In this document: piece by piece, positions 7,527 through 12,979 of the stretch
Layout: every line of letters starts with the position of its first letter
How positions within the stretch are numbered: position 1 is the first letter of the stretch
DNA from: DATCZS01 sp036525795
GTDB taxonomy: Bacteria; Actinomycetota; Acidimicrobiia; Spongiisociales; ZC4RG35
Assembly: GCA_036525795.1 (NCBI GenBank)
Contig: DATCZS010000079.1
Span: 1-12,979 of the forward strand
Direction of reading: 5' to 3'
Length of the DNA stretch: 12,979 bases
Notes under the pieces: model-generated
What the model saw: the letters and a program-made list of their open reading frames with translations, nothing else
Databases searched by the model: none
Told to the model about the DNA's origin: nothing
Position numbers and translations under genes: made by a program

Positions 7527-7556
7527 ACCCTACCCCGGACGCCGTTGTGGCGTCAA
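7527..7556 (-). promoter_or_regulatory. Sigma70-type promoter for the ABC importer operon
   Basis: Read leftwards: TTGACG (-35, 7556-7551), an 18-nt spacer, TAGGGT (-10, 7532-7527), start expected near 7520. The leader to the ATG at 7432 is about 88 nt and ends in a strong GGAGGAG ribosome site. The -35 hexamer is the same as at the amidohydrolase promoter. The -10 is a weaker match to consensus. Confidence 0.6.
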
Positions 7557-7582
7557 CCGCGGCTGCGCCCGCCCTGACGCCA
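7548..7582 (-). terminator. Putative 3' hairpin of the alcohol dehydrogenase message
   Basis: An 8-bp inverted repeat (TGGCGTCA at 7548-7555 and TGACGCCA at 7575-7582) directly follows the dehydrogenase stop codon, with further GC pairing inside the loop. No T-run follows, so it is at most a weak terminator. Its distal arm overlaps the -35 box of the importer promoter. The same arm can instead pair with GACGCC at 7538-7543, giving a shorter hairpin. Confidence 0.4.
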
Positions 7583-8623
7583 TTACGGGAGGAGGACGTC
7601 CCTCCCCAGCACCTCGCCGGATCGCACCCGGTCCTGCAACTCCTGGGCGTCTTCCAGCGGGGCGGTGCGGTCGATGATGGCCCGGATGCGGCCACGGGCG
7701 ACAAGGTCGACGACCGTGGCCAGCTCGTCTGCAGACACATTGCGGGAGCCCCGGATCTCCCACTCGTTGCGATAGACGTCACCGGGATCGATGGTCCACT
7801 GTTTTCCGGTGTGAGACCCGACGATGACCATCTTGCCGCCCTTGGCCAGGGCGCCCAGGGTGTGGGGCATGGTGGCGGGACCCACCAGTTCGAGTACTCC
7901 GTCGGCTCCCGTGCCTCCGGTCCAGTCGCGGATCGCCTCTCCGAGGTCGGTGGCGGTCGGGTCGACCGCTGCTTCTGCTCCGAGGCTCAGGGCGAGGTCG
8001 AGCTTGGCCTCGCCCAGGTCGACGGCCATCACCGACGCCCCCAGCATCGCTCCGATCTGGACCGCGTGCAGCCCCACGCCGCCGCCCGCCCCGGTCACCA
8101 CCAACCGGTCTCCCGGCTGCACCCCCATTCGCACCGCCAGGGCGTGATAGGGGGTCCCGATGGCGTTGGCGAGGATCGAGGCCTCGGGGAATCCGATGTG
8201 ATCCGGGATCGGAACCAGGTTGCGTGCCGGCAGGACGACGTACTCGGCGTAGCCGCCCGGGCTGTTGACGCCGACGTGACCGCGGAAACGCTCACAGATC
8301 GTCTCCCGACCGCGAAGGCACCAGCGGCATTCGCCACACACGAGGTAGAGCGTCGATGCCACTCTGGCCCCCACCTCCAGTCCCTGCGTTCCTTCCCCCA
8401 GCTCGGCCACCTCCCCGGCGATCTCGTGGCCGAGGATGTGGGGGAGGGATGCGGCTCGCTCCCTCACCCCGGCCCGGATCGCCAGATCGAACCGGTCGAC
8501 GGCGCAGGCCCTGATACGGAGGAGCACTTCGCCGCGGCCGGGGTGGGGGACGGGCACATCAGCCAGCACCAGCGGCCCGTCGGGTTGTTCGATCAGTACC
8601 GCTCGCATGGTGGATTCGGTCAT
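7583..8623 (-). CDS. Zinc-binding alcohol dehydrogenase (MDR superfamily)
   Basis: Cytosolic medium-chain dehydrogenase/reductase, 346 residues, the normal length. Catalytic-zinc ligands are C40 and H66-E67 (GHEIAGEV). The structural zinc lobe is CGECRWCLRGRETIC (C96, C99, C102, C110). The Rossmann motif is GAGGGVG (178-184), and D202 at the end of the second strand suggests NAD rather than NADP. It should oxidise an alcohol or reduce an aldehyde; the substrate is not predictable. The ATG at 8623 has no ribosome site, but a TACGAT box ends 6 nt before it, so the message is probably leaderless. It is divergent from the PLP-enzyme gene and shares operator site 3 with it. It lies upstream of the importer operon on the same strand and may read into it. 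Confidence 0.93.
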   Translation of the reverse strand: MTESTMRAVLIEQPDGPLVLADVPVPHPGRGEVLLRIRACAVDRFDLAIRAGVRERAASLPHILGHEIAGEVAELGEGTQGLEVGARVASTLYLVCGECRWCLRGRETICERFRGHVGVNSPGGYAEYVVLPARNLVPIPDHIGFPEASILANAIGTPYHALAVRMGVQPGDRLVVTGAGGGVGLHAVQIGAMLGASVMAVDLGEAKLDLALSLGAEAAVDPTATDLGEAIRDWTGGTGADGVLELVGPATMPHTLGALAKGGKMVIVGSHTGKQWTIDPGDVYRNEWEIRGSRNVSADELATVVDLVARGRIRAIIDRTAPLEDAQELQDRVRSGEVLGRDVLLP

Positions 8624-8629
8624 CGGGCG

Positions 8630-8658
8630 ATCGTACGTCGCCGTCCGAATCCCGGCAA
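8630..8658 (-). promoter_or_regulatory. Leaderless promoter of the alcohol dehydrogenase
   Basis: Read leftwards: TTGCCG (-35, 8658-8653), a 17-nt spacer, TACGAT (-10, 8635-8630), then 6 nt to the ATG at 8623. Transcription would start at or next to the A of the start codon. The -35 box lies inside operator site 3. Confidence 0.65.
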
Positions 8659-8669
8659 TCGATTGCAGC
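8652..8669. promoter_or_regulatory. LacI-type operator, site 3 (divergent promoters)
   Basis: CCGGCAATCGATTGCAGC has a perfect 12-bp palindromic core (GCAATCGATTGC, 8655-8666), identical to the core of site 2; the outer bases have decayed. It covers the -35 regions of both the leftward dehydrogenase promoter and the rightward PLP-enzyme promoter, so one bound protein could block both. Confidence 0.8.
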
Positions 8670-8687
8670 GGTGCCCGGCGCTATCTT
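8659..8687 (+). promoter_or_regulatory. Leaderless promoter of the PLP-enzyme operon
   Basis: TATCTT (-10, 8682-8687) ends 7 nt before the ATG at 8695, the spacing expected for a leaderless actinobacterial transcript, and no ribosome site is present. With a 17-nt spacer the -35 would be TCGATT (8659-8664), a poor match that lies in the operator. The -10 is better supported than the -35. Confidence 0.55.
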
Positions 8688-8694
8688 GCCGGAC

Positions 8695-9819
8695 ATGGCA
8701 CTTGCTCCCACCGTCTCGACGCTCACCTGTTTCTCGTGCGGCCAGACACAGGATGCGAACCGGCTCGCCACGCTGTGTGAGTCCTGCGGTCTGCCCGTGC
8801 GGGTGGACCTGGAACTTCCCTCCGGCGATCCGGAGACCGTGATCCGCTCAGACATCGCGTCGATGTGGCGGTATGCCGCAGTCCTTCCGGTCGACCTGGC
8901 CCATGCCATCACCCTGGTCGAGGGGTGGACGCCCCTGATCCAGATGGACGACACGACCTGGGTCAAGGACGAGGCGAGAAACCCCACGGGCTCGTTCAAG
9001 GCCCGGGGAATGTCGATGGCCGTGTCCGCCGCAGTCGGTCTGGGTGCCGAGCGGCTCGTGGCCCCCTCTGCCGGCAACGCGGCAAGCGCTCTTGCTGCCT
9101 ACGGCGCGGCCGCCCGGGTCCCGGTGCTCGTCGCCATGCCGGAGGACACGCCGCGGGCGTTCATCGACGAATGCCGTCACTACGGAGCCGAGGTGAGACT
9201 CGTGCCCGGCACCATCTCGGACGCCGGCAAGTGGCTGGCCGCCCACCGGGAACCCAAGGACTTCGACGTCTCGACCCTCAAAGAGCCATACCGGGTGGAG
9301 GGGAAGAAGACGATGGGCTACGAGATCTTCGAGCAGTTCGGCGGCGACCTCCCCGAAGTGGTCGTCTATCCGACCGGGGGCGGCACGGGCCTGGTCGGAA
9401 TGTGGAAGGCATGGAACGAGATGGAGCAGATGGGCTGGATCGGGCCGGAGCGTCCCCGCTTGGTCTCGGTGCAGACGGCCGGGTGCGCCCCCATCGTCAG
9501 GGGCTTCGAGACCGGGGCCGAGTTCACCGAGCCGTGGGAGAACCCCCACACCACCGCCTACGGCCTGCGGGTCCCGGGTCCGATCGGAGGATTCGTCTGC
9601 CTCCGTGCGCTGCGTGAGACCAATGGCACGGCGATCGCCATCGACGAGGAGGAACTCCACCGCGAGACCTCCGCCCTGGCGGCCGCCACCGGAATCGACA
9701 TCTGTCCGGAGGGAGGTGCGGTGTGGGCGGCCGCCACGCGTCTCCGCCGATCCGGGTGGATCGGCGAGGGCGATCGGGTGGTGCTGTTCAACACCGGCAC
9801 CGGGTTGAAGTACCGCTGA
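8695..9819 (+). CDS. Threonine-synthase-like PLP-dependent enzyme
   Basis: Fold type II PLP enzyme of the threonine synthase group, 374 residues. The N-terminus carries two CxxC pairs (CFSC 12-15, CESC 28-31), like the zinc-ribbon start of archaeal-type threonine synthases. The PLP lysine is K102 in NPTGSFKARG. The cofactor phosphate loop is PTGGGTG (226-232), and APSAGNAASALAAYG (123-137) is the substrate-side Asn loop. ATG 8695 is preferred over an upstream GTG at 8671 because the conserved zinc-ribbon region begins just after it and a -10 box lies 7 nt upstream. First gene of the rightward operon; the gap to the OsmC gene is 12 nt. True threonine synthase (phosphohomoserine to threonine) is possible. 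No homoserine kinase or dehydrogenase gene is nearby and the operator is shared with catabolic genes, so a paralogue acting on another amino acid is equally plausible. Confidence 0.88.
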   Translation: MALAPTVSTLTCFSCGQTQDANRLATLCESCGLPVRVDLELPSGDPETVIRSDIASMWRYAAVLPVDLAHAITLVEGWTPLIQMDDTTWVKDEARNPTGSFKARGMSMAVSAAVGLGAERLVAPSAGNAASALAAYGAAARVPVLVAMPEDTPRAFIDECRHYGAEVRLVPGTISDAGKWLAAHREPKDFDVSTLKEPYRVEGKKTMGYEIFEQFGGDLPEVVVYPTGGGTGLVGMWKAWNEMEQMGWIGPERPRLVSVQTAGCAPIVRGFETGAEFTEPWENPHTTAYGLRVPGPIGGFVCLRALRETNGTAIAIDEEELHRETSALAAATGIDICPEGGAVWAAATRLRRSGWIGEGDRVVLFNTGTGLKYR

Positions 9820-9831
9820 GAGGAGTCACAG

Positions 9832-10230
9832 GTGCGAATCGAGATGCAACAGGTGGAGGGAAGGCGCTTCGCCATCCGGGCCCGGGGCAACGAGGTGATC
9901 GTCGACGACACGATCGAGGCAGGCGGTCCCGGGGACGGGTTCCGGCCTTCCGAGTTGGTTCTCGGCGCGCTGGCCGCCTGCATGGCGGGAACCATGCTGA
10001 CGTTCGCCCGCAACCAGGAGATCCCGATCCACGGGATCTCGATCCGCGTGGAGGACGAGTCGGCCGACCATCCTGATCGCATCGCCCGGATCTTCGTCGA
10101 CATGACCGTCGACGCCGATGCAACCGAGCGACAGAAGGCGTCCCTTCAGCGGGTGGCATCGGCCTGCAAGATCCACAACACGCTCGAACGCTCTCCGGAG
10201 ATCGCCCTCGAGTTCACGGTGCGTCCGTGA
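9832..10230 (+). CDS. OsmC-family protein
   Basis: Small cytosolic OsmC/Ohr-fold protein of 132 residues, a family that reduces organic hydroperoxides with a pair of cysteines. Both expected cysteines are present: C50 in SELVLGALAACMAG and C112 in ASACKIHNTLE. Spacing and context match the OsmC/YhfA branch rather than Ohr. The start is GTG at 9832, with GAGAGGAG six bases upstream, which settles the choice. The stop overlaps the next start (GTGA), so it is translationally coupled to the sulfurtransferase. OsmC/YhfA proteins often sit next to rhodaneses, so a sulfur-related (persulfide or thiol) role is possible; this is inference. Confidence 0.9.
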   Translation: MRIEMQQVEGRRFAIRARGNEVIVDDTIEAGGPGDGFRPSELVLGALAACMAGTMLTFARNQEIPIHGISIRVEDESADHPDRIARIFVDMTVDADATERQKASLQRVASACKIHNTLERSPEIALEFTVRP

Positions 10231-11066
10231 GCGGCCTGGTGTCGCCCGACTGGCTCGAGGAGCGCCTGGGTGACCCTTCGCTCGTCCTTCTCGAAGTGTC
10301 CAGCAAGCCTCCCCCGGAGGCGGCATGGTTCTCCGGGCACATCCCCGGTGCCCGCTACATCTTCTGGAAGGACTTGTGTTGGGACGACTCCGACCGGGAA
10401 TTCCCGCCTCCGGGGGTGATGGCCGAGCGGCTGGGCGCGCTCGGCGTCGGGGATGACACCACCCTGGTTCTGATCGGCGACACCGTCCAGTTCGCCACCT
10501 ACCCCTATTGGGTCATGACGATGACCGGCCTCGAAGACCGGGCCGCGGTGCTCGACGGCGGGCACCAGGCGTGGGAGGCGCAGGGCCGGCCGATGACCAC
10601 CGACGAGCCGCCGCCACCGGTCCCGAAGATCCTGACGCCTGGTGTGGAGGATCGGTCCTCGCGGCTGGGCCGCGACGACGTGCTGTCCCACCTCGACGAT
10701 CCCGACCGCGTGCTGGTCGACATGCGCTCGGACGAGGAGTATTTCGCCCAGCGCGTCTCGCCCACGACCTGGGCGTTCGACCACGGGGCGGAACGCAAGG
10801 GTCGCATCCCGGGAGCCAAGCACCTCTACTACGAGAATCTCCTCGGAGCGGACGGGACGTTCAAATCCCCGGTTGACATCGAGGCCGCCTTCTCCGACCT
10901 CGGGGCGACCAGCGACCGGGATGTCGTGACCTATTGCCGGCTGTCGCACCGGGCGTCGCTCGGGTGGTTCGCCCTCACTCGTCTCGGTGACCGCAGCCGA
11001 GTCCGGGTGTACGACGGCTCCTGGACCGAGTGGGGTTCCATGGTGGGAATGCCGATCGAGCGATGA
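10227..11066 (+). CDS. Thiosulfate/3-mercaptopyruvate sulfurtransferase (two-domain rhodanese)
   Basis: Transfers a sulfane sulfur from thiosulfate or 3-mercaptopyruvate to a thiophilic acceptor. It has 279 residues, the usual size for two rhodanese domains. The N-terminal domain (about 1-125, with GHIPGARYIFWKDL) lacks a catalytic Cys, as is normal. The C-terminal domain (about 145-279) has the active-site loop with C237 in TYCRLSHRAS, followed by VYDGSWTEWG (261-270). The CRLSHR loop is neither the CRxGxR typical of thiosulfate-preferring enzymes nor the CGxGVT of mercaptopyruvate enzymes, so the donor is uncertain. The GTG start at 10227 overlaps the OsmC stop; the stop overlaps the MFS start (ATGA). 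The coupling suggests these three proteins are made in fixed proportion. Confidence 0.93.
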   Translation: MSGLVSPDWLEERLGDPSLVLLEVSSKPPPEAAWFSGHIPGARYIFWKDLCWDDSDREFPPPGVMAERLGALGVGDDTTLVLIGDTVQFATYPYWVMTMTGLEDRAAVLDGGHQAWEAQGRPMTTDEPPPPVPKILTPGVEDRSSRLGRDDVLSHLDDPDRVLVDMRSDEEYFAQRVSPTTWAFDHGAERKGRIPGAKHLYYENLLGADGTFKSPVDIEAAFSDLGATSDRDVVTYCRLSHRASLGWFALTRLGDRSRVRVYDGSWTEWGSMVGMPIER

Positions 11067-12307
11067 CCGACTCCCGGCGTCGGCTGTTCGTCGACGTCAC
11101 CCCACTCAAGACATCGTCGCGGTTCCGATGGCTCTATGGGGGGCTCTCCCTGGCGTGGCTCGGCCGCCAGATCACGGTGGTGGCGGTGCCGTACCAGGTG
11201 TACCAGCTGACCGGGTCCACGCTTCTGGTCGGTCTGTTGGGCATCGCCCAGCTCGTTCCGTTGCTCCTCGTCTCGGTCGTGGGGGGTGCGGTGGTCGACG
11301 CAGTCGATCGGCGGCGCCTCCTGGTCATCGCCCAACTCTTGTTGATGGCAACCGCCATCGGCCTGGCGTTCAACGCGGGTCTCGAAGACCCGCATGTGTG
11401 GTTGGTCTTCGCGTTGAGCGGTCTCAATGCCGGGGTGTCGGCGATCGACAGCCCCGCCCGGTCGGCGTCGGTTCCGGCGCTGGTGGGACGCGAGCAGCTG
11501 CCGGTGGCGCTGGCACTGGTCACAACCCTGTCCAACATCGCCAAGACGGTCGGCCCCGCCCTGGCGGGTTTGCTGATCGCACAGACGGGCCTGGTGGTCA
11601 CCTTCGTGGTCGAGGCCGTCGCGTTCGGGCTGGGGACCCTGTTCATGCAGCGGATCGGACCGCTCCACCCTGAGGGTGGCGGGCAGCGATTCGGCTGGAC
11701 CTCGATCAAGGAGGGCTACGCCTTCTTGCGCGGGCGGCGTCTCCTGCAGGCGAACTTCGCCATCGACCTCAACGCCATGGTGTTCGGCATGCCGCAGGCC
11801 CTCTTCCCGGCGATCGGCACCATCGTTCTGGGTGGCGACGCATCCACTGTCGGCCTCCTCTACGCAGCTCCCGGCGCCGGTGCGCTGATCGGCGCCATCA
11901 CGTCGGGATGGGTGGGGAGGGTGCAGCGACAGGGCCGGGCGGTGGTCCTGGCGGTGATCGCATGGGGAGCGGCGATCGCCGCCTTCGGATTCACGACGTC
12001 CGTCGCGCTCGCAGTCGTCCTGCTGGCGATTGCCGGCGCGGCCGACGTCGTGTCGGCGGTGTTCCGCAACACGATCCTGCAGCTGGCCGTGCCCGACCGG
12101 TTGCGGGGGCGTCTGTCCTCGATCCACGTGGCGGTGGTTGCCGGCGGGCCTCGCATCGGCGACTTCGAGGCGGGGGCGGTCGCCTCCGTCACGACTCCTC
12201 AGATCTCGGTGGTGTCGGGAGGAGTGGCCTGCGTCCTCGGCGCCCTCCTCATCGCCCGCCGGATGCCCGAGCTTCCCCGATACCGCATGTCCGACACCGC
12301 CATCTGA
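11063..12307 (+). CDS. MFS transporter, EntS/MFS_3-like exporter
   Basis: Major facilitator superfamily membrane protein of 414 residues with about 12 helices, of the MFS_3 / enterobactin-exporter (EntS)-like group. The helix 2-3 loop motif is GGAVVDAVDRRRLL (74-87), with a related VPDRLRGRLSSIH (343-355) in the second half. SAIDSPARSASVPALVGRE (126-144) is characteristic of the group. ATG 11063 overlaps the sulfurtransferase stop (ATGA) and is preferred to a GTG at 11030 inside the upstream gene, because the overlap fits the rest of the operon. Members export siderophores, drugs or metabolites. Here it may export a product or toxic intermediate of the pathway, but the cargo is unknown. Last gene of the operon. 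Confidence 0.92.
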   Translation: MTDSRRRLFVDVTPLKTSSRFRWLYGGLSLAWLGRQITVVAVPYQVYQLTGSTLLVGLLGIAQLVPLLLVSVVGGAVVDAVDRRRLLVIAQLLLMATAIGLAFNAGLEDPHVWLVFALSGLNAGVSAIDSPARSASVPALVGREQLPVALALVTTLSNIAKTVGPALAGLLIAQTGLVVTFVVEAVAFGLGTLFMQRIGPLHPEGGGQRFGWTSIKEGYAFLRGRRLLQANFAIDLNAMVFGMPQALFPAIGTIVLGGDASTVGLLYAAPGAGALIGAITSGWVGRVQRQGRAVVLAVIAWGAAIAAFGFTTSVALAVVLLAIAGAADVVSAVFRNTILQLAVPDRLRGRLSSIHVAVVAGGPRIGDFEAGAVASVTTPQISVVSGGVACVLGALLIARRMPELPRYRMSDTAI

Positions 12308-12340
12308 GTTCCCCTCCGACAGGCTGTGGGTCGGGCTGGG

Positions 12341-12582
12341 ATGGTCCCCCAGCTTGCTGGGGGAAGGGGTCCCCGCTGCCGGAGGCAGTGGGGGAGGGGG
12401 ATGGTTCCCACCCGCGTGGCAATGGTCCCCCAGCTTGCTGGGGGAAGGGGTCCCCGCTGCCGGAGGCAGTGGGGTAGGGGGATGGTTCTCACCCGCGTGG
12501 TGATGGTCCCCCAGCTTGCTGGGGGAAGGGGTCCCCGCTGCCGGAGGCAGTGGGGTCGGGGGATGGTTCCCACCCCGTGGAA
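12341..12582 (+). repeat. Type A hairpin repeat, three tandem copies (81-bp period)
   Basis: Copies begin at 12341, 12422 and 12503 and are nearly identical; the third is 1-2 bases shorter at its end. Each holds two hairpins. One is TCCCCCAGCTTGCTGGGGGA (first copy 12345-12364; 9-bp stem). The other starts CCCCGCTGCC and returns as GGCAGTGGGG around a GGA loop (first copy 12371-12393; 10 bp with one G-T pair). TAGGGGGATGG and a less structured spacer of about 20 bp follow. No convincing reading frame runs through it. The bases 12308-12340 between the MFS stop and the first copy hold nothing recognisable. Confidence 0.93.
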
Positions 12583-12606
12583 GGGGGTTGCGGTGGGGTG
12601 GGTGGG
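12583..12606 (+). other. G-quadruplex-type G-run between the two repeat arrays
   Basis: Four G-runs on the + strand: GGGGG (12583-12587), GGGG (12595-12598), GGG (12600-12602) and GGG (12604-12606), with loops of 7, 1 and 1 nt. This fits the standard quadruplex pattern. It lies exactly between the end of the type A array and the start of the type B array. Folding is inferred from the pattern. Confidence 0.6.
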
Positions 12607-12610
12607 TCCG

Positions 12611-12796
12611 ATCCCCCTACCCGTCTCGCTTCGCTCGTCGGGTCCCTTCCCCCACGTTCGTGGGGGACGATCATCCCCCTCTCCGTCTCGCTTCGCTCGT
12701 CGGGTCCCTTCCCCCACTTTCGTGGGGGACGATCATCCCCCTACGCGTCTCGCTTCGCTCGTCGGGTCCCTTCCCCCACTTTCGTGGGGGACGATC
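12611..12796 (-). repeat. Type B hairpin repeat, three tandem copies (62-bp period), inverted relative to type A
   Basis: Copies begin at 12611, 12673 and 12735. Each contains a hairpin closed by TCCCCCAC/GTGGGGGA (12648-12667, 12710-12729, 12772-12791) and the segment CTCGCTTCGCTCGTCGGG. Read on the - strand, each copy has the same plan as type A: a TCCCCCA...TGGGGGA hairpin, AAGGG, a second stem-loop, then an AGGGGGAT-like end. The last hairpin ends 29 nt before the start codon at 12821. No gene is supported here on either strand. Confidence 0.92.
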
Positions 12797-12820
12797 CGAT
12801 CGATATGCGATGCTGGACGG

Positions 12821-12979
12821 ATGGACACTTCAGGTTCGCTGCTCGAGCTGTGGGACTACCGGCGTCGGGTGGCCGACATGTACCAGCGGGTCAGGGTGTC
12901 CTCCGATCCACGGGAGGCCTGGAACCGATGGCGGGCAGAGCGGGACCAGCTGTTCCGGACCCACCCCCAGAGTCCGTAC
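12821..12979 (+). CDS. DUF1684-family protein (partial, N-terminus only)
   Basis: 53 codons are visible before the right edge. The segment LLELWDYRRRVADMYQRVR (7-25) and the following WNRWRAERDQLFRTHPQSP (33-51 or so) match the N-terminus of actinobacterial DUF1684 proteins, a family of unknown biochemical function. ATG 12821 is chosen because the conserved region follows at once; another ATG at 12810 is out of frame. No clear ribosome site is seen, only GGACGG. A possible -10 box (TATGCG, 12804) is weak. The gene follows the repeat arrays and is probably not co-transcribed with the MFS gene, 513 nt upstream. Confidence 0.75.
   Translation, partial: MDTSGSLLELWDYRRRVADMYQRVRVSSDPREAWNRWRAERDQLFRTHPQSPY

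Noticed and set aside
12199..12717. Open frames through the repeat region encoding repeats such as PLPPASWGT and ERSETGRG
   Set aside because: They follow directly from the repeated hairpin DNA, occur on both strands and lack ribosome sites. They are translations of structure, not genes.
12341..12796. Possible CRISPR array
   Set aside because: Units are adjacent tandem copies with almost no variable spacers of constant length, and no cas genes are nearby.

Overview
The window is GC-rich and gene-dense, with short overlaps between genes. It most resembles an uncultured or little-studied actinobacterium, possibly of the Acidimicrobiia type. The basis is the base composition, the Thr/Asp-rich linker after the lipoprotein signal peptide, two apparently leaderless promoters (a TANNNT box 6-7 nt before the ATG), and a start-codon mix of ATG and GTG. 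This placement is inference; there is no rRNA or marker gene in the window.

Layout. Bases 1-8623 are read leftwards. In transcription order they hold a zinc alcohol dehydrogenase (7583-8623), a complete peptide/nickel-type ABC importer (lipoprotein binding protein, two permeases, two ATPases; 7432 down to 995), and an amidohydrolase that runs off the left edge (762-1). Bases 8695-12307 are read rightwards as a tight operon: a threonine-synthase-like PLP enzyme, an OsmC-family protein, a two-domain rhodanese sulfurtransferase and an MFS exporter. Bases 12308-12820 carry no gene. They hold two inverted arrays of hairpin repeats, three copies each, with a G-quadruplex-type G-run between them. 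A DUF1684-type gene begins at 12821 and leaves the window.

How it works together. The same palindromic operator (core GCAA[A/T]CGATTGCA, LacI-family style) occurs exactly three times, each time at a recognisable promoter. The first is just downstream of a TTGACG-17-TACATT promoter for the amidohydrolase. The second is just downstream of a TTGACG-18-TAGGGT promoter for the ABC importer. The third lies between the back-to-back promoters of the alcohol dehydrogenase and the PLP-enzyme operon. All transcription units of the two main clusters therefore look like one locally controlled regulon: import, hydrolysis, oxidation, PLP chemistry, sulfur/peroxide handling, export. The regulator gene is outside the window. 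The imported substrate cannot be read from the sequence; a small amide- or amine-containing, possibly sulfur-bearing compound is a guess.

The most unusual protein feature is in the first ATPase (2344-3672). Eight cysteines arranged as four CxxC pairs, with DnaJ-like CxxCxGxG spacing, sit between the Walker A motif and the Q-loop. A second, Arg-rich insertion lies before the ABC signature. The partner ATPase carries different insertions of its own.
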